Source: Brachynemurus nebulosus (lineage: Eukaryota > Arthropoda > Insecta > Neuroptera > Myrmeleontidae). Taken from it: a DNA stretch of 64,000 nucleotides. This document shows positions 21,557-33,002 of this stretch, piece after piece (position 1 is the first letter of the stretch; each line of letters begins with the position of its first letter). The stretch is taken from contig JAPWDM010000001.1 in assembly GCA_035578155.1 (NCBI GenBank), positions 14,300,725 to 14,364,724 on the forward strand, in the 5' to 3' direction. The position numbers and the translations under genes were made by a program. The notes under the pieces are model-generated. The model did no database searches. It worked only from the letters and a program-made list of their open reading frames with translations, and was not told where the DNA came from.

Positions 21557-22443
21557 TTTTAAGTGAATTTCCATTTTGGAAAAAATTCACTTACCTATTA
21601 CAGTGGGTGCCATGAAAAGGTCTGAACCTGGGACTATGGCAGAAATGCAATTTGGAGCCTCGAGAAATCGAAAATATATATACCTATATATTTGTCTGCG
21701 CGAAAACTCTCGAAGGGAGCCTCCAATTGTTACGAAATTTGGTGTGTAGGTCAAAAGTACCAACAGCTTGGATAGGTTTGTCAGCCAGATACATCCGATT
21801 TTTGGAAGCCAAAAGTTTGGCCAATTTTCGCCAATTTCAGCGGTTTTTTGCAAAATTTGGCCAGAATTCAAAAATTTTTTTGATTTTTTTACACCATCGA
21901 AAAGATCGTAAAAAATTACATAAGACAAGCTTTTAAAACATTGTTCTAAATGAACTAGATTTTGAGAAAAATTAAGAAATTTGCTGAATTTCTTAACAAT
22001 AAACGCTTCATTGTTTTTATTATTACAATAATAATTATAATTGTTTAATTTTTCAAAATGAAAATTAATTAACTTTTCAAGAACGCGTTATCGCCGATTT
22101 TGAAAATTTGTTTCCTGTTAGAGAGATAAACTATATTTTAAATGGATATGTTATGTTGTATGAGGTTTACCAAGGCCCGGGGGTCCCAAAGTGCCAAAAA
22201 TAAACCACCCCTACCGATTTTTAATTTCATTTAAATACATATATGCTATACTATATGAGATCCGCCAGGGTCCTGGAGACCCAAAAAGCGTTAAAGTTAA
22301 CTACTCAACAGATTTTGAAAATTGTTTCACTGTTAGAGAGCTAAACTATTTTAAATGGATATACAAAATGTTATATGAGATCCGCCAGTATCCAGTCTTT
22401 GGAAATTCACTATTTTATGCGGATGCTGCGACAGGGGTATTTT
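21557..22443 (-). mobile_element. full-length diverged HINE-like element with internal tandem repeats
   Basis: On the minus strand: 5' terminus AAAATACCCCTGTCGCAGC (22,443 inward), a GTGAATTTCC word, three tandem units of about 85-120 bp (22,097-22,398), an A-block remnant (21,692-21,960), a very short TA tract, a B block (21,587-21,680) and the 3' terminal hairpin (GAATTTTTTCC / GGAAATTC) ending in CTTAAAA at 21,557. Unlike the other copies the TA tract is short and a different internal repeat has expanded. The tandem units share GAGATCCGCCAG and AGAGAG-TAAACTAT words. Confidence 0.75.
22097..22398. repeat. three diverged ~85-120-bp tandem units
   Basis: Units start near 22,097, 22,216 and 22,314. 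Shared words are TTTGAAAATT(T/G)GTTTC, CTGTTAGAGAG, TTTTAAATGGATAT and TATATGAGATCCGCCAG. The second unit is more diverged. They lie inside the minus-strand HINE-like copy. Confidence 0.7.
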
Positions 22444-22545
22444 ATTTTTATGGCCAACTGTATTTTTGAATAAAAAAATGTTTGAAAATTTTTTGTTGTG
22501 CCTGGGGGCCCGTCATTTCTCTCGCCAACCTTGGATTATATGTTA

Positions 22546-25069
22546 AATTTTTGAAGGAATTATAAAACACCAAAGTAATCTTCGATGCCTCTCAACATTA
22601 CTTTTACACTAGCTATAAATAGTTCATAAATTGAAGTTCAGTCGTCCTTTTTATTCGACAAAAATAAAACGAATTGCTTAAAATTTAATCCTTCCCCAAA
22701 TTGTATTTTCTACTAATATGATATAAACAACAACAGTAAGTTGAATGAAATTAAACTAGAGAAGATAAAATAAATCATCTAGAAAACAAATACACAAACA
22801 GCAGAGAAGCAAGATATGAGTCAATTCAATATATCAAAGACATAATATAATAATAATTGATATTTATAAAATAATTTCAAAACTTTTACAAAACAAAACA
22901 AACATCCTATACCTACTTTCTATAATATTTTATTGCATATATACATACATACAACACATATACACATTTGTTTCAATGAAATGTGCTCTGTGTGTTGTCT
23001 ATAGAGAATATAAGAATATTATCTTCAAAGAATAGAAGACAATTTCAGGTTGTCAAATTCAGTTGAAAATTTACATGACATTGTACAAGTGAGTAGAACA
23101 ACACACACGACTTTAAAACAAAAGTAAAGAAGTATATATGTGTATGTATACACATATAGTATAAGTATTATACTCACATATAGACAGTGTATCATACTTT
23201 GAAGGGAACGCAGCTTCACAGCTGTTTGATGGGTACAGAATCCTATCTTCTACATTTTCATTTTTATATGTTTTCTACCACTTTTAAGAATGAATTTAAT
23301 TTTTAACCATAGAAGACTAAACATTCGTCTAATACCAGCTACTAAGAAGATTATAAAAAAAAATTGTTAATGTGTTTAAGACTACATGACAGATGTGAAA
23401 CTTTTCGTAACCAATTCGAACTAACAAAAATATATTCTGTGCTAGCTGTGGCCCACGGTTTCATCTGCCTAACATTATCTTAACTTTTAAGTTAGTTATT
23501 CTAAAATTCTATACAAAATCAATTATGTATAGTGCTTGGTACTGCTCGCCAAACAACTCTAAAATAACCATTTCCATATTGCAATTAATAGCATGGCTAA
23601 TTTTTGCACCGTAAGACCTTTATGTAGGTATCGGTATCAAAAGGTTTGGAAGTATTTCTATTTTATCTCATTTTCATCTTTTCCGGAGATCTCAGTGGTA
23701 TTTGAATAAAATTTTATTAAGATTTTTTTCAACCCTTTAATTTGACCACCCGTTCATTTAAATTTGATATTTTGAAATTTTGTACAAAATCAGTTTTTCA
23801 TAATGCTTCGCTTCGCTCGTCTTACAACTTTGAAGTATGTATTATCAATATTATTATCATATTTCAATAGCTAATTTTGTTATCTTGACACCTTTTCCTA
23901 GATACGCAAATTAATAAAATTTAGGAACACTTTAATTTCCGGCACATTTTGAAATCCTAGAACTCGGAAAGCATTTCTAAACTCACCCCAATTTGTTTCA
24001 CAGTCTTAAAAATATGTATTTTAGCAAATCACAAAGCATCCTATGTGGAAATTTTAATTTCACATTCAATTTTTTCAGGATTTCAGTAGTATTTGAGCTA
24101 AGTTTGGTAAAAATCCGTCCAGTGTCGCAAAAACAGTATTGAAAATCGATGAGCAACTCCATGTTTCTAGTATCAAAATTTGTTGTTTTCGGCACCTTTA
24201 GAAAAAATTTGGTAATCATGATGGCTTCATCAAGTTAAATTTTTATTTTTTGGTTCTTAAATGCGAATTGCTATAAAAATGATATGAATCAATCTGTTGG
24301 CGAAATTTTAATAACTTTGGTGCCAAATTTTTCCTGTAAAAATGGCCAAATTCGTTCAAAGAATGTTACTTATTTTCCGAGTATGACTTTTCTACCAGGC
24401 TGTATCCCTGTTTTTTAGTTTTAAAAATAGAATAGTAGATGGACCAAAAGTTCTTCTGCGATCGACCGGTTAAATACCACTGTTATATATGCTAGTTTGC
24501 CCACTGAAACGACAAAGCTCTTGGCCCGTCCAATATTTTAATATTTACAATTTGGTTCGCTAACGCAAGACTGTGGGGACCCTTGTTCTAAATAAACAGT
24601 TTTCGTTAATAGATATAACTATGATTTAGTTTTTTAGTCATACTCTATATCTAATTTTAGAGCCAGCATTATTTGAAAATTAAAAAATGTTCGAACACAA
24701 TTTTTTTTTTTTTTGACAATATATTACTGAAACTTGAGAAATTAGTCTTTTTCTTAGAATTGTTTATTTTTCCAAATCCTATGATAAGAACTTATTTCTA
24801 GTGCATTTTTAGTATGACATAAGGCGGCCAACTTTTTCAGTAGTCAGTGTGGAACAATATAACAACTGCTGTGGACCTTATTTTTACTCGTGTGATATTT
24901 TGAGAAATTCCAAAAAATTTCTTTCCTAAAACATAATTGATGAACAAAAAAAAAAAACAATACTTATAGGTTCCGAGACCGGAACTATCGGTTTCAGTGA
25001 AATTTGAATATATTGTATAGAACACTAAGTCACACATGTTTTTTATCATTTGCGGAAAAAACGATTTGA
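22546..25069. other. AT-rich DNA without recognisable gene
   Basis: Long region of low-complexity AT-rich sequence with short non-coding frames. TGTGGGGACCCTTGTTC near 24,572 resembles a hAT-type terminus, but no partner was found. Nothing else could be supported. Confidence 0.4.
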
Positions 25070-25181
25070 AGAGATGGCGGAAATTATTCCAGATAATAAT
25101 AATATCTACTATTTAAAATTAAAAAAGGGCTTTTAAATGTTTCTTTAATGCTTAAGAAATTATCGATATGTATCTGAATTA

Positions 25182-25189
25182 CATGGTAG
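25182..25189 (+). other. 8-bp target-site duplication, left copy
   Basis: CATGGTAG immediately before the hAT terminus CAGGG at 25,190. It is identical to the copy at 26,785-26,792. Confidence 0.93.
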
Positions 25190-26784
25190 CAGGGATGGAA
25201 AAAAAACAGTTTTTTTTAAAATTTATAAAACAAACAGTTCAAAATGTTTTAAACAAGTGTTCCTATGTTTAAAATCATGTTTTTATTAGTTTAATTTAAA
25301 CATATGTTTTAAACATTTTAAACTTGTTTTAAACAGGTTTAATTCCTTTAATTAAACCATATGGAAAAAACTTTGTGTCTCGAAATGTCTGACTTTTTGC
25401 TGTCAGACATTGGCATAAAATAATTACATAATTATGTACTATTAATTTATAATAGGTGGCATTAAATGGAAACATTTGAATATTTTGTTTGTTGTAAAAT
25501 TTATAAAACCGTTTGTTGTTTATACGTGTTGTACTGTGTACAACTACAACAAAGACGTTTTTGAGAAATTTTATAAAATTTGATCACTGTTGTGAGATTG
25601 GGGGGTTTTCTCTCCAAAATTTAAGAAAGAATTTTTAAATTGCTGGAGGGAATTTTGGGGGAATAATTTCTTTGGAGGGATTTTTGACTGGAAATTTTCA
25701 AACTAGGGGGAATTTGGAGGTTTAATTAAATTTCAATCATATATTTGCCATCCTGCTTAAAAATACTCAAATTCAAAAAACAGTTTCAAATCAAGCACTA
25801 AAATTTAAGTGTGTGGTATTGTATTTTAAGACAACGTCAAAAGTCAACAATCACTCCTAATTTTATTGTTTAAAAAAATATAGTAAACAATTTCTTCGAA
25901 ATATATTAGAATTATATTTTGCTATAAATTATTTTATTTTATTTTATTATTATTATTATTATTTTTTTTTTTTTGCTTGTCAACTGTATTATTTTTGAAG
26001 AGACATTTTTCAAAAAGTTGGCCACTTTAAATATTGGTTATTTTTGGGCTACTCGGACGTTGCTTACGTATTTCGTGTGCGTTAAATAATTTTTTTTATT
26101 TTTTGGAGGTTTTCTTCCCTAAAATGCATTTTTTAGAGAGATTTTTGACTAATGACGAGTTAATCTGGCAACACTGAATTTGATACATACTGAAATAAAA
26201 GAGTTTAAATTAAATTATGGTACAAAGAAGTTCAAAATCTTATTGTTATCTTGTTATCTTAATGCTATCACTAAAGTCACAAATCGACCCCAAAACATTT
26301 GATTTAGTAACACAGTTGCATTCGACTGTAGCCTTAGTAGAAAGAGCTGCAATGCTAGTCGCTGTTTTTCAAGATTTAAATGGAAATACTTAATACAAAT
26401 TAGTATTTAACATAAAAGAAAGAAAAAAAACAACAAAATACATACTTAAATAAATTTAGTTTAACCTAATTAAAAATTTAATTTTGATTTTGTTATTTTA
26501 TTACTGATGCATATTGGAATAGAACTGCCTAATTATTAATTACTAAAGATATAATTAAGCTATTTTTTTATTTCAATACATTTTATTTACAACTTAACCG
26601 AAAGAATTTAATTAAAGATTGTTCAGAACCTAGTTTAATATGTAATGTTTTTTATTTGTTTTAAACATAGTTTAAAACATCGTTTAAAACACTTTAATTT
26701 CAAACATGTTTTATTTAGATTGTGTTTTAAACAGTGTTTAAAACATGTGATTTAAAACACTTTGTTTTAAACATGCCAACCCTG
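25190..26784. mobile_element. nonautonomous hAT element, 1,595 bp
   Basis: The left terminus CAGGGATGG at 25,190 and the right terminus CCAACCCTG ending at 26,784 give the hAT-type CAGGG start on both strands. A perfect 8-bp target duplication (CATGGTAG) flanks it, the diagnostic length for hAT. Subterminal regions are dense in GTTTAAAAC/GTTTTAAAC words on both sides (25,240-25,350 and 26,640-26,775), as expected for transposase binding repeats. The interior is AT-rich with no BED or hATC dimerisation frame, so it needs a transposase from elsewhere. The intact target duplication argues for a fairly recent insertion. Confidence 0.92.
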
Positions 26785-26792
26785 CATGGTAG
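26785..26792 (+). other. 8-bp target-site duplication, right copy
   Basis: CATGGTAG directly after the hAT terminus. Identical to 25,182-25,189. Confidence 0.93.
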
Positions 26793-27089
26793 ACGAAATG
26801 GTCGGAAAACGACGTTTCATGTTACCCGATCAAATGTTATTCCAACTAATGGCGGAAATGATTTCAGGATACAATAATACGATTTAAAATTAAAGAGCGG
26901 CTCTTAGATATTTCTCTAATGCTTAAAAAAGGGTCAAGATGACAGACGAAGTGGTTGAAAAATCACATTTCATACGTAATTGTCATGTAATGTGAGAATA
27001 TAGGTACATGTGACCGGTCCGCACAAATCCGAGATTTTACCGTTCATTGACTGAAGAAACACTATTCTACAACATATTCAAATTTGTTA

Positions 27090-27161
27090 TGACGCGACTA
27101 TGGCAGAAATTTATTTTGAGATTCCTAGAAACCGAAAATAATATTCACTAAAATTTATCTA

Positions 27162-27245
<84 letters not shown>
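27090..27245 (-). mobile_element. HINE-like B block and (TA)n, detached from its A block
   Basis: On the minus strand: TA tract (27,164-27,245), AAATTTTAGTGAATATTATT, TCGGTTTCTAGGAATCTC, AAATTTCTGCCATAGTCGCG. This matches 59,757-59,830. The terminal hairpin is absent, so the 3' end is truncated near 27,090. Its A block lies at 28,699-29,034, separated by two MITEs. Confidence 0.85.
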
Positions 27246-27249
<4 letters not shown>

Positions 27250-27938
27250 GGTCCAGAATTATGTACCGTAATTGGTAGAGCTCGTAGTACGTTCAATAAT
27301 AATGATACCTTTTCTTGTACACATATTTTCAAAACTCAATAATAAGGGAGATACAACTCTGTAAAGGGGTGAAACGGAAACCATTATTTCTTAAATATTT
27401 TCCAAACGCTTTGGAATAACGGATTGATATTTTAGGGGTACTAATTGTTCGTTAGAAGGATTAAATTTCTCACACACTTATTCCACCACTCATGACTAAG
27501 GAGTGGTTTTGGATGGTAGGTGTGAGTAATCACGCCTTTTTTTTTAATTTGCGATTATTTAAACAAAATCCCTGATAATATAATTCCTCAGACAATTTCA
27601 CGCAAAAAAGGTATACTTGTTACATTTCGATAAATATTACCGTTTTCGAGTAATTTAAAGTAGAAGTATCTATTTCCAAATTATCCACTAATCATAAGTG
27701 ATCGAATAATTGATACCATAAATTTAATTATCTTAATGTTCATACGCACCCCTAGAATATGAATCCAGTAATCAAAAACGCCTAAAAAATTTTTAAAAAA
27801 AGAAATAGGTTTCGTTCCACCCCTTCACATTTTACCCCACTGCTTTATCTCTCTTATTATTGAGTTTTGGAAAAAAGTGTTGATGATTTTTAACATACTA
27901 TCACCTGCAGCAATTACGGTACATAATTCTGGACCACC

Positions 27939-27941
<3 letters not shown>
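27246..27941 (+). mobile_element. TA-inserting MITE, copy 1 (696 bp)
   Basis: TIRs: AGGTGGTCCAGAATTATGTA on the left; on the minus strand from the right CAGGGTGGTCCAGAATTATG. Inverted similarity continues well inward (ACTCAATAATAAGGGAGAT versus ACTCAATAATAAGAGAGAT, and AGGGGTGAAACGGAAACC versus AGGGGTGGAACGAAACC). The element sits in a TA tract, consistent with TA target choice by Tc1/mariner-type transposase. The interior has CTCATGACTAAGGAGTGG and TTACCGTTTTCGAGTAATTT. No transposase frame. Confidence 0.85.

Positions 27942-27981
<40 letters not shown>
27942..27981. repeat. (TA)n tract between opposed MITEs
   Basis: About 40 bp of TA separating the two MITE copies. Probably part of the microsatellite of the host HINE copy, expanded around the insertion points. 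Confidence 0.9.
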
Positions 27982-27984
<3 letters not shown>

Positions 27985-28697
27985 GGTGGTCCAGAATTAT
28001 GTACCGTAATGGCTGGAGCTGATAGTATGTTCAAAAATAATGGTACCTTTTCATCTACACTTTTTTCCAAAACTCAATAATAAGGGAGATAAAGCAGAGG
28101 GGTAAAATGTAGAGGGGTGGAACGAAACTAACTTCTTCTTTTAAAAACAATTTTGGGCGCTTTTGATTACTCGATTCATAATCTAGGGGTGCGTATGAAC
28201 ATTAAGATAATTAAATTTATGGTATCAATTATTCCATCACTTATGATTAGGGGATAATTTGGAAATAGATACTTCTACTTTAAATTACTCGAAAACGGTA
28301 ATATTTATCGAAATGTAACAAGTATACCTTTTTGGCGTGAAATTGTCTGAGGAATCATATTATCAAGGATTTTGTTTAAATAATTGCAAGTTAAAAAAGA
28401 AAAGACGTGATAACTCACACCTACCACCCAAAACCACCCCTTAGTCATGAGTGGTGGAATAAGTGTTGATATAAATTCAATCCATCTAACGCAAAATAAG
28501 TACCCCTAAAATATCAACCCGTTATTCAAAAGCGTTTGGATAATATTTAAGAAATAATGGTTTTCGTTTCACCCCTTTACAGAGTTGTATTTCCCTTATT
28601 ATTCAGTTTTGAAAAAAAGTGTACATGAACAGGTACCATTATTTTTGAACATACTACCAGCTCTAGCAATTACGGTACATAATTCTGGACCACCTTG
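27982..28697 (-). mobile_element. TA-inserting MITE, copy 2, inverted (716 bp)
   Basis: Reverse complement of copy 1 along its length. CTCGAAAACGGTAATATTTA, TAGTCATGAGTGGTGGAAT and ACTACTCGATTC-type words match copy 1 read backwards. Termini are CAGGGTGGTCCAGAATTATG and, at the right, CATAATTCTGGACCACCTTG. The two copies are diverged at many single bases, so they are separate insertions or an old inverted duplication rather than a fresh one. Confidence 0.85.
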
Positions 28698-29034
28698 TAT
28701 ATATGTACGCGCGATAACTCTCGAACGAAGTATCCAATATTTACGAAATTTGGTGAAAACATTAGAAGTCCCAAACCCTTGGATGAGTTCTTCAGCCAGA
28801 CACGTCGGATGTCAGGGACATGCTTTTTGTTCTTGCAAAAAATTAGTTTTTTATCAAAGTTTCCACTTATTCAAAAATTTTTGCCAAATTTTTTTACACC
28901 ATTTAAAAGAGGAGAAAAAATTACATAAAAAAGCTTTTTAAACTATTGCTCTATGTCAACTAGTTTCCGAGAAAAACTAATTTTTATAAACGGAAATTCG
29001 CTATGTTATGCAGGATGCTACGACAGGCGTATTA
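28698..29034 (-). mobile_element. HINE-like A block (5' half of the split copy)
   Basis: On the minus strand it starts AATACGCCTGTCGTAGCATC at 29,034 and continues CATAACATAGCGAATTTCCG, TCTCGGAAACTAGTTGACAT, CTCCTCTTTTAAATGGTGTA, and ends CTTCGTTCGAGAGTTATCGC. It aligns end to end with 59,348-59,690. Together with 27,090-27,245 it makes one minus-strand copy opened at its (TA)n by the MITE pair. Confidence 0.88.
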
Positions 29035-29729
29035 TTATTTCTAATCTACTGAATGCAGCACTTCCAAAACTAGTTTAACAAAAATCTTAATGCCGGACAG
29101 CAGCTACTTTTCCGGGATTGTCCCACAGAATTCGGGACAGTTGCGGCCTCCTTAGTATGACACCGTGTTTATTATACATTTTATCTATAGGGTAGAAAGA
29201 TGGAAACAATAAAATTCATCACATAAACAACTTGAAAAGTTTTCTTCTTTAGCATACGACACACGCAATTTCAGTTTAAACGAAGTTGATGTATTATATT
29301 ACAATAGAAGTAAAGGTATAGACAGTACCAATATAGGTATATAGAGTATAGATATTTGAGTGAGTATTACAGGGACGGATAGATGTATGCAAATTAACTA
29401 TATCTGACTTGATTCCTTCCACTCACTTCAACTTCGGATCTTTTCACTGTAATTTAAAATATTTTAGATACAAACACTTATAGAGGTGTATTGTAGATAA
29501 GCAAATGAATGGCACCCACGTATTTTCTTTCTGTGAATTTTATATTCGAATAATATAACTTTTTGTGTATTCAAAAATCATATATCGGTCCATTTATTTT
29601 GTAATATTTCAAAAAAATATTCTAGATACAAATATACAGCATGTATACAAAAAAACTTAACCTTGTAAAAATTAAGTGATAAAAGACTAGTAAAGTGTAT
29701 TAATTCATATATTACAATTCCAATTTTAC
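29035..29729. other. AT-rich DNA without recognisable gene
   Basis: No paired repeats and no frame with coding character. Only short AT-rich words are visible. Confidence 0.4.
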
Positions 29730-30215
29730 TTATGATGTGGGTGGAGGACAAGGAAAGTGTTCTGAAGGCTAGAATTTGGTAGGTATGCATATGCAGCCGC
29801 CTTCTTAAGAAACTATACCGATATTTATCTTTATGTCATTTATTTCATTACATATGACAATCCATTATGATGTGGGTGAACGACAAGTTAAGTGGTGAGG
29901 GTTAGGATTTGGGCGTGTGCGTCTTCAGCCGTCTTTTTAAAGGGACTATGCCGATATTTATCTAAAATTGTAAAGAGAAACTGCAGAAAACCTTCATGAG
30001 CATAGCCGGTCGCGCGGGATTTGAATTCTCGACCTACGCGAGTCCGCAAGTGCCTGTGTCTAAACACGTGCGGCCCCTCTGACAATCTGACTTTCGTGCA
30101 ATTTGACATTTGACGCAGCAGAATTAACATAAATGGGCGGCTGATATTGACCATTAGTCCGCCTCTGTCAAAGCTGCTAGCCCGCGTCTGCCTAGGAGAG
30201 AGTTTCATTCGGGAA
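29730..30215 (-). mobile_element. tRNA-related SINE with a duplicated 3' body
   Basis: On the minus strand there is a GC-rich head (30,215 to about 30,000) and then an AT-rich body. The head holds GGCCGCACGTGTTTAGACAC, AGGCACTTGCGGACTCGCG, and GAGAATTCAAATCCCGC, which resembles a Pol III B box and T arm. The body segment GGCATAGTCCCTTTAAAAAG with GACGGCTGAAGACGCA (29,868-29,975) is repeated, diverged, at 29,731-29,845 (GGTATAGTTTCTTAAGAAGG). A third relative lies at 48,785-48,945. The 106-codon minus frame comes from this repeat. Confidence 0.6.
30005..30080 (-). ncRNA. tRNA-like (Leu/Ser-type) head of the SINE
   Basis: Read on the minus strand, the order is a GGCCG...GTTTAGAC D-arm-like word, TTGCGGACT in the anticodon-arm position, a long variable-arm-like stretch, and GTCGAGAATTCAAATCC as the T arm/B box. 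This resembles class II tRNAs. The B box is imperfect (TCAAATCC in place of TCGAATCC) and no closed acceptor stem is evident, so I take it as a SINE head rather than a working tRNA gene. Confidence 0.4.
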
Positions 30216-30848
30216 TTTTAAAAGAGTTTCGTTTGGGTTGCCTATTTCGGCTCACACTGAAGATAATTTAGTGTTGTTTTGCCAAAATTTTCTCACAAAT
30301 AATTTTTTCTACTCCTACTATTAAAAGTAACATTTTGCGCACGGGTAACTATATATAAAAATTAACAATTGCTCACACCGTGCGAGAATAGCGTGCGAAA
30401 AAATTTCCCACGGCTTAACATAATAAAAAAGTAGGCTGTTTCCTTAATTTAGTAACAATATACTTTTGCTCTCCTGTTGAAAAACACACTCATTATATAT
30501 CTGTTAATTGTTGAGAAAGTTAGGCATTATTCAAAGGTGTGGAGGAATGATCATTACTTAATACCTTTTTGACCAATGAAATCACAGTATTAACTATTAT
30601 TCAATGGGTTTACGATTGTTTTGTGAATAATGTATGTCAAGTTCTAATTTAATATATGTTGCGTAGTAACGTTCAAGTAAACAAAGTAGTTTATATTAAT
30701 TTGTTTTGATCGTTTTATACGTATTATACAAACATTTAATGAAATTAGAAATAGATTAAAAATTTGATTTCAAATTTATGTTCAATTTTATTTAAATAAA
30801 AAAGGGAAAAAGTCGTAGAAAAAATACCGTATTCTACTCGCTCGCAAT

Positions 30849-30936
30849 GGCTATTATTCACTCAGATGCATTACGACACTCGCCTCGCAAGCTCGGCTCA
30901 TGTCGCAATTTCATTGTCGTGAGTAATAGCTATCAT
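30849..30936. repeat. GC-spiked hairpin repeat (first of a cluster)
   Basis: Imperfect inverted arms: GGCTATTATTCACTCAGATG on the left and GTGAGTAATAGCTATCATTA on the right, with CTCGCCTCGCAAGCTCGGCT at the tip. It resembles the hairpins at 31,184, 49,451 and 53,063 in layout: AT-rich arms and a CTCGC/GCGAG tip. Confidence 0.6.
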
Positions 30937-31183
30937 TACTAGCTCGTGGAATAATATACTAATTTTGTACTTAAAATCTATTATAAATAATTTTGAAAAT
31001 ATACATACATACGATGGTTACTGATTTTTGTTTCCATAGTTTGAAAGTATGCTTTGGCAAAAATTTGAACATCTTACAACTGACCTAAATTAATAAAAAA
31101 TTTTACTATTTATTTAAATAAATATTAATGTAAATTTTACGAAAAAAAAATGTTCTTGTAGAAAAAGTATAGTGTAAAATACG

Positions 31184-31279
31184 TGGGAAAAGCTTATTTC
31201 TCACTCATATGAATTGTTACACTCACCCTGCAGGCTCGCGTAACAAACTCATATTCGTGAAAAATAAGCCATTTTCCCA
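31184..31279. repeat. GC-spiked hairpin repeat
   Basis: Arms TGGGAAAAGCTTATTTCTCA and TGAAAAATAAGCCATTTTCC pair around a tip with ACACTCACCCTGCAGGCTCG. Same general layout as 30,849-30,936 but a different arm sequence. The two lie about 330 bp apart. Confidence 0.65.
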
Positions 31280-33002
31280 TTTATTGTACAATATACTATT
31301 TTAAAACTTCATTTTCAGCAAACACATTATTTTTTTTTTCTAAATTGTCATTAAAACATTAACATTTTGATCAAAGTCATATCGAAAATTAAACACAATC
31401 GTACATATGCGTACGTAATATGTAATTATGCCTGTATTAAAAAATTAACAAAAATAACATATTTATTTCACAGCAATATCGTACATTATTTAAACCATCC
31501 ATTTGAACAGAATGGATATGATGGAGTGGAATGAAATAGAATAGTTTGCGGAAATAGCTTATATTTGTAATTGTTTCCTATCTTTGACAAATACCCGGAG
31601 GGTTCTTGTAAATAAAATATGAAAATGTCAATAGACGCACCTCGGTTAACATGCATACATACATACCCACATACACTCAAATATAGAACACAGACTAGAA
31701 TGTCCACGTACAAACAGAATTGATGTGGCGGTTCATTTCAAAAAACGATTCCTGCAGTAACCCTTTTAATGATATTAAACAAACTTTTTTAGGCTTTTTG
31801 TTAGAAAAGTTAAATATTAAAAGGAGAATTTAGTGGTTTGTTTTAGTTGATAGGTAAATCCATTACAAAATTGTGGAAATTTAAATAAACAACTTGGCAC
31901 TATGGTAGTAATCTCCAACCAAGGGGCCAAACTACTATATATGATAGTTAGCATTCCGGCTGTACCAATAATGTTACGTCATTTTATCCACTCTCTATGA
32001 TTATATAGATATTTAGAGTTTGTGTTTGTGTGTATAGTGTAGTGGATGTTAGCGTGTGAGATATTCGTTATGTACGTGGTTAAGGTGCATGGTGGGGGTG
32101 GATACACACTACCGAACAACTGTATGCATGTACCTACTAGTAATACAGTCAACAATACCAACAATCTATGTTGGTGATATCTGCACCGCTCCAACTGGTG
32201 CGCACGACTGAATCACCTAAGCTGTGACCGACCAACAAAGGAATCCAAGCGAGTTACACTTTTTTGATATTAATTTGCTTCTAGTGTTCTATGCCTCCAA
32301 CATATCCTATTTCATTTATAGGTAAAGGTCCTGGGGTCAGACCAATCGATTTTGATAAAACTTAGATATGTTGTAGAATACTAAAAAAAAGCGACACGTA
32401 TTTTTTTATTTTTTATCGACAGAAAAACGGCTTAAAGGAGTGAGACCGCCCTTCAAAAATTGAGGTGAAAATTGAATTTTATTTTAAATATCTGGAGAAT
32501 GGTAAGAGATAGAGCAAAAGTTTAAACTGGCGATATTTATTTTTAAAGGCTCTCGACGGATATGCAATTTGTTTAAATCACATCAACAGGGGTGGTTAAG
32601 GTTTAGTTTTGTAAAAAGGGAGTGAAGAGTAAAAAAAAAATATTAAAATGTTTACAGATTTCGATTCTACGTAAAAAAATCCAATTGACCTGTTTTTGCT
32701 CAATTTTCAAATATTAAGTCTAGGGATGGTTAACTAGGGGGTGACTGTGTTGAAATAATCATACTATTTGAGAAGTTCAAGAAGTTCTTTTTCATGTCAA
32801 ATAGTTAAAGACAATTAGGATAACGTAAAAATGAAATATTCGAATTCAAAATTCAGTTTTAGGAATACTGAAGAGGGGTGAGAGTAAGATACCCTCTTAA
32901 ACTAGATACTATTTTTCATATACTCGTTATTACTATTGACTCATTGGTGGTGAATAATAATATCACAATAAGTACTTCTGAAATCTGTCATATGCGAGGT
33001 TC

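Larger units (their letters stand above)
21450..22545. mobile_element. TIR-like GC-rich-ended element containing a HINE copy
   Basis: The left end near 21,452 reads CGCCGCGCCGGCGAGAGAGT followed by CAGGTAGGGCAATTTTCCGG. The right end, on the minus strand from about 22,545, reads AGGTTGGCGAGAGAAATGAC followed by GGGCCCCCAGG. The pairing is imperfect but shares GGCGAGAGA and the spacing to a G/C-rich word. The 8,703-8,892 repeat has a similar end. The HINE-like copy 21,557-22,443 lies wholly inside and would be the younger insertion. Confidence 0.45.
25070..27000. repeat. short tandem repeat (~175-bp unit) split by a hAT insertion
   Basis: Unit 1 is 25,074-25,189 plus 26,793-26,852. Unit 2 starts near 26,853. 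Both share ATGGCGGAAAT-ATT, TTTAAAATTAAA, TTCTCTAATGCTTAA-type and GACGAAGTGG/GACGAAATGG words. Removing the hAT and one target copy restores a continuous unit of about 175 bp, which supports the insertion boundaries independently. Confidence 0.65.

Noticed and set aside
28585..28941. 118-codon frame spanning a MITE end and an A block
   Set aside because: It crosses the border of two unrelated mobile elements, and similar frames recur in every A block without sign of protein constraint.
30005..30080. Functional tRNA gene on the minus strand
   Set aside because: The B box is mutated, there is no closed acceptor stem, and the unit is joined to a repeated body, so it is better explained as a SINE head.
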